A stretch of 26,411 nt of DNA, taken from positions 1-26,411 of the forward strand of contig CAZHFX010000011.1 of NCBI GenBank assembly GCA_964531745.1. The letters run 5' to 3'. The DNA comes from JACRFW01 sp964531745 (lineage in GTDB: Bacteria > Patescibacteriota > Patescibacteriia > Magasanikbacterales > GWA2-37-8). The notes under the pieces were generated by a model. The model was given only the letters and a program-made list of their open reading frames with translations. It did not search any database and was not told the origin of the DNA. The first letter of the stretch is position 1, and each line of letters starts with the position of its first letter. A program made the position numbers and the translations under genes. Shown here one piece after another: positions 14,956-22,397 of this stretch.

Positions 14956-16064
14956 ACCTTTGGCCGCTCCAACAATCACTCGCCTATCTCATCGGCGCGA
15001 CTATCCTCGCTTTTTTGTGGGCGCCACTCCTCACTAAAATTTTATATAAATACCATATCACCCGCCGCGCCGAGTTTGACCCTACCCTCCAAGGGGAACG
15101 CCGGCACAAAGCGGGCACCCCCACTATGGGCGGGCTTTTAGTCATAGTTACCGTCACGGTGATTACCATGCTCTTCAACTGGCAACGCCGCTACACCTAT
15201 GTGCCGATTGGCGCCATGGGTATCGCCGCGCTCCTCGGGGCGGCCGATGATCTACTCAATATTTTTGGGAACAAACGCCGTTTGCGCAATGTGCGCCACA
15301 CGCTCATTCTTATCAAAGTGCACAAACGCTGGCCTATGAAAATATGGCATGCCGCCACTCTGCCCTGGATAGCGTTTCGCGAGTTCGTCAGCCTGCTTGG
15401 GTCAAAACAGGGGCGCGGCATCCAGGTGCACGAAAAACTGCTATTGCAATTTTTAGCCGGCGCCATCACGGCGTGGTGGGTCTACGCCAAACTCGGCGTG
15501 AGCTGGCATACTCTCAATATTCCTTTTGACGGCAACATCTATGTAGGCTGGCTAATCATTCCTATTATCATTTTCTTCGTAATGTTTACCGCCAACGCGG
15601 TGAATGTGGCCGATGGCATGGACGGGCTGGCCGGCGGGGCGCTCATCGCGGCGTTTCTGGGGCTCACGGTGGTGAGCGGCCTGGAGGGGCGCACCGCTTT
15701 CGCTCCGCTCAATGCCACCGCCGCCGGAGCATTGCTCGCCTACACCTACTTCAACGTCAAACCCGCCCGCTTTCAGATGGGCGACATCGGCTCGCTCGGT
15801 CTCGGCACGCTCCTCGCCATCAACGCCATCGCTCTTAACAAAACTTTGCTTATTCCTTTTTTCGGCTTTATTTTTTATGTGGAAATTTTTTCCGTTATTC
15901 TGCAAATACTGTCTCGCCGCCTCCTGGGCCGGCGGCTGTTCAAAATGTCGCCTCTGCACCACCATTTTGAAATTATCGGCTGGCCGGAAGAAAAAGTGGT
16001 CATGCGCTTCTGGATCATTCAGGCTTTTATGGTGGTGGTCGGCGTGTGGCTAGCACTGAATTAG
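14952..16064 (+). CDS. mraY: Phospho-MurNAc-pentapeptide translocase MraY
   Basis: A 370-aa polytopic membrane enzyme that transfers phospho-MurNAc-pentapeptide to undecaprenyl phosphate, giving lipid I. Conserved motifs are HKAGTPTMGG (the loop after the first helices), the aspartate pair in AADDLLN, the NAVNVADGMDGLAGG active-site loop, FQMGDIGSLGLG, and the C-terminal SPLHHHFE motif that is specific to MraY among its superfamily. About ten hydrophobic segments are visible. MraY usually has GDTGS, and Ile replaces the Thr here. ATG overlaps the stop of the upstream peptidase by 4 nt. Confidence 0.97.
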   Translation: MNLWPLQQSLAYLIGATILAFLWAPLLTKILYKYHITRRAEFDPTLQGERRHKAGTPTMGGLLVIVTVTVITMLFNWQRRYTYVPIGAMGIAALLGAADDLLNIFGNKRRLRNVRHTLILIKVHKRWPMKIWHAATLPWIAFREFVSLLGSKQGRGIQVHEKLLLQFLAGAITAWWVYAKLGVSWHTLNIPFDGNIYVGWLIIPIIIFFVMFTANAVNVADGMDGLAGGALIAAFLGLTVVSGLEGRTAFAPLNATAAGALLAYTYFNVKPARFQMGDIGSLGLGTLLAINAIALNKTLLIPFFGFIFYVEIFSVILQILSRRLLGRRLFKMSPLHHHFEIIGWPEEKVVMRFWIIQAFMVVVGVWLALN

Positions 16065-16088
16065 CAGATTAAGCAGATTAAAATAAAT

Positions 16089-16458
16089 TGTCATTCAGAG
16101 GCCGCAGCCGAAGAATCTTCCGCTTATGCATTCGTATTACGTTTACATAATGGCCAGCGAGAGCGCGGTGCTGTATATCAGCGTTACTAATGATCTACAA
16201 AGAAGGATTTCAGAACACAAACAAAAACTCGTTGAAGGGTTTACTAAACAGTACAATTGTTCTAAACTAATCTACTACGAAGACTTTTCTGATATTAACC
16301 AGGCGATTGCTCGAGAAAAGTATCTCAAAGGGAAATCGAGGAAATTTAAAGAAGATTTAATCAACAATCAAAATCCGTATTGGAAAGACCTGAGCGACGA
16401 ATGGGACGAATAATAGGAAGATCCTTCGGTCGGCCTGATGGCCTCTCTCTGGATAACA
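16089..16458. mobile_element. Candidate small mobile element: inverted repeats around a GIY-YIG gene
   Basis: The left end reads TGTCATTCAGAGGCCG, then GCCGAAGAATCTTCC, up to the start codon of the nuclease gene. The reverse complement of the right end (16417-16458) reads TGTTATCCAGAG, then GGCCGACCGAAGGATCTTCC. These are about 40-bp imperfect terminal inverted repeats with the GIY-YIG gene between them. The unit lies between mraY and the arginyltransferase-like gene. The same end sequences make up the gene-less repeats at 11043 and 17822. No target-site duplication is evident. Calling it mobile is an inference. Confidence 0.65.
16126..16413 (+). CDS. Small single-domain GIY-YIG nuclease
   Basis: A 95-aa GIY-YIG domain protein of the UPF0213/YhbQ-like size class. 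The first motif is YVYI (residues 5-8) and the second is YIS (17-19) where YIG is usual. The conserved Arg (26 or 27), His31 and the metal-binding Glu64 in AIAREK are present. These nucleases cut DNA in repair, restriction and homing systems. Here the gene lies inside terminal inverted repeats, and its ATG lies within the conserved CTTRTGC of the repeat end. That suggests that it acts on or moves the repeat (inference). Gly-to-Ser in YIG may weaken it. Confidence 0.88.
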   Translation: MHSYYVYIMASESAVLYISVTNDLQRRISEHKQKLVEGFTKQYNCSKLIYYEDFSDINQAIAREKYLKGKSRKFKEDLINNQNPYWKDLSDEWDE

Positions 16459-16467
16459 ATTACAATT

Positions 16468-17115
16468 ATGTACCTTAAATGGAAAGAAAAAATAATTACC
16501 GACTTTTCCGACAAAAATATCAACGCCCTATACAATCAGGGCTTTGTTTTCACTCGGCAAAACAAAGGAACAATGAACCAAACTAGAAGCCTGCGCGTTG
16601 ACCTTTCAAAATTTACACTCGCGAGCGAAAACCGCCGGGTGATGAAGAAGACTGAAAATTTAAGATTGACAAAAATACCACTCCCATACGTTGGTTACCA
16701 ATGGTCAATTGGAAAACTAGGAAAAGATTTTTACGAAACTAAATTTGGGGAAGGAATATTTAGCGCCAACAAAATGCGCGAACTTTTAACTGACAAAGAG
16801 AAAAGCAATTTTAATACCATATTTGTCTACGAGCACCACGGCGTTGAAAAGGTGGGCTACTGTATCGCGCGCGAGACCAACGAGCTTATTCACTACTGTT
16901 ACCCCTTTTACAAACTGGATGCCGCGATAGCGAACCTCGGCCTTGGTATGATGACCAAAGCCATTGTTTGGGCAAAAGAACACGGTAAAAAATATATCTA
17001 CCTGGGCAGTTCCCAGCGCCCCGCCGACACCTACAAACTGCAGTTTGCGGGGTTGGAGTGGTTTGACGGGAAAATGTGGCAGACGGATTTAGAAAAATTA
17101 AAAAAAACTTTGTGA
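16468..17115 (+). CDS. Arginyl-tRNA-protein transferase-like (ATE C-terminal, GNAT fold) protein
   Basis: A 215-aa protein that resembles the C-terminal domain of arginyltransferases (ATE/Bpt), a GNAT-like fold that moves an amino acid from aminoacyl-tRNA. The matching segments are FVFTRQNKGTMNQTRSLRVD, the basic ENRRVMKK, and ANLGLGMMTKAIVWAKEHG followed by YIYLGSSQRPADTYK and GLEWFDGKMW. The N-terminal Cys-rich domain of ATE is missing. ATG 16468 is preferred; the frame also opens at 16438, but that part is the right end of the mobile element. Its TGA overlaps the GTG of the next Mur ligase (GTGA), so the products are coupled and a cell-wall role is possible. Specificity is unknown. Confidence 0.72.
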   Translation: MYLKWKEKIITDFSDKNINALYNQGFVFTRQNKGTMNQTRSLRVDLSKFTLASENRRVMKKTENLRLTKIPLPYVGYQWSIGKLGKDFYETKFGEGIFSANKMRELLTDKEKSNFNTIFVYEHHGVEKVGYCIARETNELIHYCYPFYKLDAAIANLGLGMMTKAIVWAKEHGKKYIYLGSSQRPADTYKLQFAGLEWFDGKMWQTDLEKLKKTL

Positions 17116-18638
17116 AACAACAACATATTCATTTTATCGGCATTTGCGGGGTGGCCATGAGCGCTCTAGCTTTGGCATTCAAACGTGCTGGATGGCAAAT
17201 TACCGGAAGCGACGCGGGTTTTTATCCGCCTATTTCCACACACTTGAAAGACGCCGGCATTGATTTTTACCCGGGCTGGCACCCCGAAAAAATGTGCGCC
17301 CAAGGCGCATCCGCCTCTGGCGGAGGCTGTCCGGATTTGGTGGTGGTCGGCAACGTGGCCTCTTCGCACAACCCGGAGTGGCTTTACGCGCGGGAGAAAA
17401 AATGGAACTGCCAATCGTATCCCGAAGTAATCGTTAAATATTTTGTTAAGAAAAATTCTATTGTCATAGCCGGAACATTCGGCAAAACCACCTCCGCCGC
17501 GCTCGTCACCTGGATCTTGCGTGAAGCTGGCTTTGACCCGAGCTACATGTTTGGCGGTCTTGGCTTGAACGGCGGGGAGTCAGCCAACATTGCTCACAGC
17601 GACTGGAGTGTGCTGGAGGGTGATGAATACAAAGCCTCGTGCTCCGACAATGGTCCAAAATTCGCCTACTACGCCCCCACTCACCTGCTTTTAACATCGG
17701 TGGTGTGGGACCACGCGGACGTATACCCGACCGAAGAGAGCTACCAAACGGCTTTCCAAAAACTCGTGGCAATGGTGCCAGCGAATGGATTGAAAGTGAT
17801 TTCGGAAAAGGCGGCCCCAATTGTCATTCTTCATCCGCCTGAGGCGGATGAAGAATCTCTGTCGCAATCGGCGAACGGAGAGGGATCCTTCGGTCGCCTC
17901 AGGCGACCTCAGGATGACAGTGACGCGCTAAACAAAACTGTGACCTACGGCCGCGATACCAACAACGACTACACATACACAAATTGTGTTCAAACAAAAA
18001 ATGGTTTGACCTTTGATATTCTTCATGAACAAAAAAAGTATTCAATAAAAACGTCCTGCCTGGGCGAGTACATGGCCGACAACATCACCGGTTGTTTCGC
18101 GCTCGCGAGCGAGCTCAGCCTGGCGCCGGAAAGAATTATCGCGGCGGTAGCCACGTTCCGCGGCCTAAAGCGGCGGCTGGAAAAAAGATACGGCGGTGCG
18201 GTGAGCGTGTTTGATGACATTGCCCACTCCCCCAGCAAAGCCACGGCTATTTTGGAGACACTCAAGGCCATTTATAAAACCCATCTCATCGCCGTGTTTG
18301 AACCGAACACCGGCAACCGCCGACCCCAGGCCGCTTCGTGGTACGACAACGCCTTTGCCGCGGCCGACGAAGTGATTATCCCCCGCCTCACCAAAATAAA
18401 AATTGATGCCAGCGAAATCCCGCCGTTTGCGGGCGAAGATATCGCCAAAATTATTGCTAAAACGCACCCGCGCGTTGCCTACATCGACGACGACGCCGAG
18501 CTGGTCGCGACGCTCAAAGCCGCATCGCGCCCCGGAGACGTAATAGTATTTTTGGGCAGCCACGGCTTCCGTGGTATGATAGAGCAACTTATTAGCAAAT
18601 TAAGCAACAAGCAGCTTAAGCAAGGTAAGCAACGATAG
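17112..18638 (+). CDS. Mur ligase of the MurC/Mpl group
   Basis: A 508-aa ATP-dependent ligase joining UDP-MurNAc to an amino acid or peptide. The N-terminal Rossmann motif is HFIGICGVAMSAL. The P-loop GTFGKTTSA has Lys125. The central block VLEGDEYKAS and VVWDHADVYPT, with a C-terminal DDIAHSPSK, are closer to Mpl (the recycling tripeptide ligase) than to most MurC. With murB, murF and mraY nearby, MurC activity is equally possible. GTG 17112 overlaps the upstream TGA; an ATG at 17076 lies deep in the upstream gene. Two palindromic inserts are translated: a short one (17310-17324) and a 98-nt one (17822-17919, residues about 238-270). The last residues come from an AAGCAA-type repeat. Confidence 0.88.
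   Translation: MKQQHIHFIGICGVAMSALALAFKRAGWQITGSDAGFYPPISTHLKDAGIDFYPGWHPEKMCAQGASASGGGCPDLVVVGNVASSHNPEWLYAREKKWNCQSYPEVIVKYFVKKNSIVIAGTFGKTTSAALVTWILREAGFDPSYMFGGLGLNGGESANIAHSDWSVLEGDEYKASCSDNGPKFAYYAPTHLLLTSVVWDHADVYPTEESYQTAFQKLVAMVPANGLKVISEKAAPIVILHPPEADEESLSQSANGEGSFGRLRRPQDDSDALNKTVTYGRDTNNDYTYTNCVQTKNGLTFDILHEQKKYSIKTSCLGEYMADNITGCFALASELSLAPERIIAAVATFRGLKRRLEKRYGGAVSVFDDIAHSPSKATAILETLKAIYKTHLIAVFEPNTGNRRPQAASWYDNAFAAADEVIIPRLTKIKIDASEIPPFAGEDIAKIIAKTHPRVAYIDDDAELVATLKAASRPGDVIVFLGSHGFRGMIEQLISKLSNKQLKQGKQR
17310..17324. repeat. Short palindrome inside the Mur ligase gene
   Basis: TCCGCC-TCT-GGCGGA, with similar bases beyond. It resembles the core ATCCGCC/GGCGGAT palindrome of the TGTCATYC elements and is translated within AQGASASGGGC, an Ala/Ser/Gly-rich stretch between two conserved segments of the N-terminal domain. 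It may be a trimmed copy of the repeat. Confidence 0.5.
17822..17919. repeat. TGTCATTC palindromic repeat inserted in frame in the Mur ligase
   Basis: A 98-bp copy with ends TGTCATTC and GGATGACA. It has two hairpins: CATCCGCC-TGA-GGCGGATG near the left end and GGTCGCC-TCA-GGCGACC near the right. In reverse orientation it matches the element at 11043-11159. It is read through as about 33 codons, giving ILHPPEADEESL and later SFGRLRRPQDDSD. This lies in a loop of the central domain, where related ligases go straight to the VTYG strand. Confidence 0.88.
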
Positions 18639-18686
18639 TATAACAGCGCGTTTCACAGCTTACTCTGCCTACTCTGCTTACCTTGC
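18620..18686. repeat. Inverted repeat across the Mur ligase stop codon
   Basis: GCAAGGTAAGCA (18620-18631) and TGCTTACCTTGC (18675-18686) form a 12-bp inverted repeat with a 43-nt loop. The loop holds two copies of TACTCTGC. The left arm encodes the low-complexity C-terminus (LKQGKQR) of the Mur ligase. No T tract follows, so I do not call it a terminator. AGCAGATTA repeats after mraY (16065-16080) are similar in style. Confidence 0.55.
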
Positions 18687-18703
18687 CTACTCACTAAACA
18701 CCT

Positions 18704-19261
18704 ATGACTAAAGTGCCCTCCCACGCCAAAAAAGTGTTCTCCGGCCTCTTGTTTAGCGTCTACCGGTGGCAACAAGAGATGTTTGACGGCAGTTTCAAAA
18801 CCTTTGAAATGCTTTGGCGCGTGCCGGCGGCCAGCGTTTTAGCCACAGTCGACAAAAAGATTATTGTTCTTGACCAACAGCAGCCCGGCCGCGCTACTTA
18901 TCCGTCGCTCCCGGGCGGCAAAGTGGAGACGGGCGAAGCTCCCGAGGCCGCGGCGCGGCGCGAACTATTGGAAGAAGCCGGCTACAGCACGGGCGACTTA
19001 GCGCTCTTCAAACTGTACAACGAACACAGCAAGATAGATTATGACGATTATGTTTTTCTCGCGAAAAATTGCGCCCAAACCAGCAAACAAAACTTAGACC
19101 CAGGAGAAAAAATTAAAGTGAAGCTAGTAACCTTTGACCGGTTTTTACAGCTGGTGAGAAACCAAGATACCGCCATACCCCGCGGATTGCAACATGAAAT
19201 GTGGGAAGCGCTATTAAATAAAAACAAAAAAGCCGAGCTGAAGAAACGGCTCGGCCTATAA
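18704..19261 (+). CDS. Nudix hydrolase
   Basis: A 185-aa Nudix-fold pyrophosphohydrolase. The Nudix box runs from Gly72 to Tyr94 and matches Gx5Ex7REUxEExGU without exception (GKVETGE... RELLEEAGY). The preceding SLPGGK and the layout with about 70 residues before the box resemble ADP-ribose pyrophosphatase-type members, but a nucleotide sugar or a damaged nucleotide cannot be excluded. It follows the Mur ligase by 65 nt, most of which is repeat. Start ATG 18704 is the first good one; no Shine-Dalgarno sequence is present. Confidence 0.9.
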   Translation: MTKVPSHAKKVFSGLLFSVYRWQQEMFDGSFKTFEMLWRVPAASVLATVDKKIIVLDQQQPGRATYPSLPGGKVETGEAPEAAARRELLEEAGYSTGDLALFKLYNEHSKIDYDDYVFLAKNCAQTSKQNLDPGEKIKVKLVTFDRFLQLVRNQDTAIPRGLQHEMWEALLNKNKKAELKKRLGL

Positions 19262-19268
19262 TGGCGCT

Positions 19269-19433
19269 TTATTTGCCCTCATCAATCACTTCGGCTTTAA
19301 TCTCTTCGTCGTCAATGTTATTCACCAAGAGAGTGATGCCGCAAACATCGCATTCAATGACGTGCTCCGGCGCCAGGTCGGGAAAAAGCGAGAGATTGAC
19401 ATCATTTTTACATTCTGGACAAACGAGCTTCAT
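19269..19433 (-). CDS. LysW-like zinc-ribbon mini-protein
   Basis: A 54-aa gene on the minus strand. The product starts MKLVCPECKNDV and has a second knuckle in VIECDVCGITLLV, so four cysteines (CPEC and CDVC) form a zinc ribbon. An acidic tail, DDEEIKAEVIDEG, follows. Size, spacing and acidic C-terminus match LysW/ArgW, the carrier proteins of lysine and arginine synthesis. Those normally end in Glu, while this one ends in Lys, so carrier function is doubtful. A consensus-spaced promoter lies 36 bp upstream. The overlapping plus-strand frame 19261-19512 is low-complexity and not convincing. Confidence 0.82.
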   Translation of the reverse strand: MKLVCPECKNDVNLSLFPDLAPEHVIECDVCGITLLVNNIDDEEIKAEVIDEGK

Positions 19434-19468
19434 AAATGATAGGATTAGCTTTAACTTACGTAAAAAGA

Positions 19469-19497
19469 AGTATACAACAAAATCAGCAATAAATCAA
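19469..19497 (-). promoter_or_regulatory. Promoter of the LysW-like gene
   Basis: Minus-strand TTGATT (19492-19497), a 17-bp spacer and TATACT (19469-19474). Predicted start is near 19462, leaving a leader of about 29 nt. On the plus strand TATACA (19471-19476) overlaps the same block and could be the -10 of the divergent PLP-enzyme gene, although no good -35 is visible on that side. Confidence 0.8.
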
Positions 19498-19508
19498 GAG
19501 CTGTACAT

Positions 19509-20399
19509 ATGAAGACCCCGCAACTGCCCGCCCCCAAACTTTCGCAGGCTCTCGGCATTCCCAATGAAATCTGGCTCAAACGCGAAGACGAGCATCACTT
19601 CGGTTCGCATAAAGGGCGCTCAATTCCGCTCATAATAGCGGAGCGCCACCGCTCCGGAACCGGAAGTTTTGTCATTTCCTCATCTGGCAACGCCGCGCTC
19701 GCGGCGGCGCGCGCCGTGAAAGCGCATAACAAAAATAAGCCGGGCGACCAAATCCGGTTGCAGATTTTTATTGGACCAAAAATCTCCCCGCGCAAACAAG
19801 AATTGATTGAGGCTGAAAACGACCCGCTAATAGCCGTCGCTCAAGTGAAAAACCCCAAACAATCGGCCAAACAATTTACCGACAAAGAAAAGGCAATTCT
19901 ACTCCGGCAATCCACCGAACCGCTGGCTCTCTCCGGCTACCATGAACTCGCGGATGAACTGGCCAAAATTGAAAATCTAGCGGCGGTTTTTGTGCCTACA
20001 TCTTCCGGCACCACCGCGCAGGGCCTTTCCGAAGGATTTGCCCTCCGGCATCTTAATCCGCAAATTCATATTGTCCAGACGACCGCCTGCCACCCGATTG
20101 TGGATATAATCAATCCACAAACAGCGGATTCCAACGCCGCTGAAAATAGCCTGGCCGACGCGATTGTGGATAAAATTGCCTATCGCAAAAAGGCGGTGGC
20201 GGAAACGGTAAAAAATAGCCGAGGAAACGGCTGGATAGCGACAAATGAAGAAATTTTACAAGCAATGAATTTGATGAAGGCGGCGGTTGGCTTGAACATT
20301 TCGCCTAACAGCGCGCTATCTGTCGCCGGCCTCACCAAGGCGATACTAGCGGATTGGAAGTGGAGCGGGCCAGTGGCCTGCCTCATCACCGGGGCCTAG
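19509..20399 (+). CDS. Fold-type II PLP-dependent enzyme (threonine synthase/dehydratase-like)
   Basis: A 296-aa enzyme of the tryptophan-synthase-beta fold. The N-terminal WLKRED and GSHKGRS motifs place the PLP lysine at Lys35. ISSSGNAALAAA is the substrate/phosphate loop, and VPTSSGTTAQG is the glycine-rich PLP-phosphate loop. The sequence is nearest to threonine synthase or to threonine/serine dehydratase, but is shorter than either and lacks a regulatory domain. I cannot choose the substrate. It is divergent from the LysW-like gene. Its TAG is inside the palindrome CTAG, which is also the stop of the convergent gene. Confidence 0.87.
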   Translation: MKTPQLPAPKLSQALGIPNEIWLKREDEHHFGSHKGRSIPLIIAERHRSGTGSFVISSSGNAALAAARAVKAHNKNKPGDQIRLQIFIGPKISPRKQELIEAENDPLIAVAQVKNPKQSAKQFTDKEKAILLRQSTEPLALSGYHELADELAKIENLAAVFVPTSSGTTAQGLSEGFALRHLNPQIHIVQTTACHPIVDIINPQTADSNAAENSLADAIVDKIAYRKKAVAETVKNSRGNGWIATNEEILQAMNLMKAAVGLNISPNSALSVAGLTKAILADWKWSGPVACLITGA

Positions 20400-22384
20400 T
20401 TTTTTGTTATCACCACAATTTCTTGACGCCCATCGCCGGTAACATCGGTGGCGCCGAGTGTGACTACTCGGGAACCAAAAAATCCGCGGACGGCAAACTC
20501 GTTCAGCCGGCGGCCGGCCGCGGTGAACAGACGGACGGTTGATCTGCTCCCCGCCGCTCCGGTTACGGCGATTTGCTCCGAGCCAACGCCTTTGAAATCT
20601 CCGACAGCGACGCTGACCCCGCTCGCGGGGCGCCGATCAAACGGATAAAACCGTTTTTTTATTTTATTCAACTCGCTGTCATACACCAGCACCTCGCTCG
20701 CCCGTCCGCGCCCGGTGCCAACGATGGCCTCGCCGGTTTCGCCGCCATCAACATTGCCGATGGCGACGGAAAAACCGCCCTGATACTTTCGGCCCAAAGG
20801 ATAAATTTCCTCCTTGAGCAAGCCGCCATGAAAATTATAGAGAAAAATGGCGCCGCCCGCCGAAGGAGCGACCAAAATCTGCGCCGCACTCTCACCCGCT
20901 AAATGCCCGACCGCGATATTAAGTTCGCCCCGATAATCGCCGCCGTAAGGATAGTCGTCAAACCACAACCGGCCTTCCGCGTTAAAAATTCGCAGACGCG
21001 GACCGGCCGCGACAATTTTCTCGCGGACGCCGTCGCCGTTCAAATCTCCATTATATATTTTCACGCCGCCGGCAATTCCGTCTTCAAACGTGAAAAAACC
21101 ATTGCGGGCGCGCGCACCATCGGCTTTGAAAAAACGAGCGAACGAACCGTTGGCAAAAATAGCGTCGTTCAGAGACCGCGACGTCTTAAACATAATTAAA
21201 CCATCTTTGGCCGGCAGGTGTACTTTATCCACAATGGCACCGTTGTTTACGGCAATGTCTTGGACGCCGATAATTTTTTCGTATTCGCCGCCGAGATCAA
21301 CGTCGCGATCTTGATTGGTGGCATTCACAATCGCCAAACCGTTGGCATAGTCGCGCCGCCAGACATCGGTTTGAAAACGCGGTTGATTGCCCGCTGACCG
21401 CGCCAGCCCTGTGGGGTCGCCGAGATTGGCGTCATATTCATCATACCACCACACCTGGTGGTGGCTCGTGTCGCCGTAATCAAAACTAAAATAGACGTTA
21501 TCGGAAAGCAGACTGCTCGCGAGGCCGAAACGCATATTGCGATAATCTTCCCGCTCACCGGTGTTGTTAGTATTGGCATTAAAAATATACAGCTCCGGCT
21601 GTCTATTCAGCAATTTATTCTTTTCCATTTTTGTCATAATGGCGCTCCACGAGCCGTTCGCTTCCCATGGCGTCGGGAAAGTCTCATACATCCGGCCGCT
21701 GACACTCCCCTGCAAGGCCTCGTTGGAACTGCCGTTAATTACCAGATAGCGCAAGGGAATGCGCGCCCGGGCATATTCCAACAAATATTTAGTGCGCGCG
21801 AGCCAGGCGGCGTTCATTGTTCCCGAATCGTCCTTCACGCCGTCGCCGTCCAAATCAATATCGCCGTTATTGGCGCTGGAAATGGAATCGCCGATCATAT
21901 CAAAAAAAATCCCGTCCACATTCGGCAGAGGGGCGACATACCGATTGATGAAACCGACTAGATACTCGGACCAGCCGTGGTCCATATTGGTATTGAGAAG
22001 TCCCGGCCAGGTGGAAACGCGATTGCCTTGGCTATCCTTCAGCCACCAATTTTCCTGAATGCCGTTTAAGTTGTGAAAGATAGGGTCGTTCCCCCAATAT
22101 AATGTGTTATAACTCTGACTCGGCACATAAGCGAGAATGATCATGTCTGGATTGACCACTTTCAGATTGCCGACCATGGCCTCTTTGCTCAAAAGCTGGT
22201 CAGGGCTCACAATCAGCACGTCAGTTTTTGCCAGTTTGGCGAGCGACTCGGCATCAGTCGGCAAAACCCCTAAATAATAACTGGCTAGACGCGGCGCGGC
22301 CAGAGTATGGCGGCCGGGCAAAAAACTGGCCATGTACGCGCCAAGAAAAAGTATTGCCAAAATTTTCCAAATAGAACTAAACAT
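20396..22384 (-). CDS. Secreted GHL15-type glycoside-hydrolase-like protein with FG-GAP/VCBS-like repeats
   Basis: A 662-aa exported protein. Residues 1-30 look like a signal peptide or anchor (IWKILAILFLGAYMASF). The next 370 residues resemble the putative glycosyl hydrolase family GHL15, a TIM barrel: ILAYVPSQSY, a Trp-rich segment, WPGLLNTN, NVDGIFFDMIGDSIS with the candidate acidic residue, and RYLVINGSS. The C-terminal 250 residues carry FG-GAP-like repeats with calcium-type motifs: DLDGDGVKDD lies in the barrel, while DLNGDGVREK and DVTGDGRQEI lie in the repeat part. The substrate is unknown. It begins 13 nt after the O-antigen-ligase-type gene, so both act in an envelope polysaccharide function. 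Confidence 0.8.
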   Translation of the reverse strand: MFSSIWKILAILFLGAYMASFLPGRHTLAAPRLASYYLGVLPTDAESLAKLAKTDVLIVSPDQLLSKEAMVGNLKVVNPDMIILAYVPSQSYNTLYWGNDPIFHNLNGIQENWWLKDSQGNRVSTWPGLLNTNMDHGWSEYLVGFINRYVAPLPNVDGIFFDMIGDSISSANNGDIDLDGDGVKDDSGTMNAAWLARTKYLLEYARARIPLRYLVINGSSNEALQGSVSGRMYETFPTPWEANGSWSAIMTKMEKNKLLNRQPELYIFNANTNNTGEREDYRNMRFGLASSLLSDNVYFSFDYGDTSHHQVWWYDEYDANLGDPTGLARSAGNQPRFQTDVWRRDYANGLAIVNATNQDRDVDLGGEYEKIIGVQDIAVNNGAIVDKVHLPAKDGLIMFKTSRSLNDAIFANGSFARFFKADGARARNGFFTFEDGIAGGVKIYNGDLNGDGVREKIVAAGPRLRIFNAEGRLWFDDYPYGGDYRGELNIAVGHLAGESAAQILVAPSAGGAIFLYNFHGGLLKEEIYPLGRKYQGGFSVAIGNVDGGETGEAIVGTGRGRASEVLVYDSELNKIKKRFYPFDRRPASGVSVAVGDFKGVGSEQIAVTGAAGSRSTVRLFTAAGRRLNEFAVRGFFGSRVVTLGATDVTGDGRQEIVVITKN

Positions 22385-22397
22385 ACTGGTTTCAGCG

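Noticed and set aside
16089..16458. Classical insertion sequence
   Set aside because: No DDE, HUH or serine/tyrosine recombinase gene and no obvious target-site duplication; only the GIY-YIG gene lies inside.
16438..16467. N-terminal extension of the arginyltransferase-like gene (ATG 16438)
   Set aside because: These codons are the right end of the repeat element; ATG 16468 gives a natural start beyond it.
19261..19512. 83-codon plus-strand frame
   Set aside because: Ser/Thr-rich with no domain; it overlaps the LysW-like gene, which has conserved CxxC pairs and a promoter.
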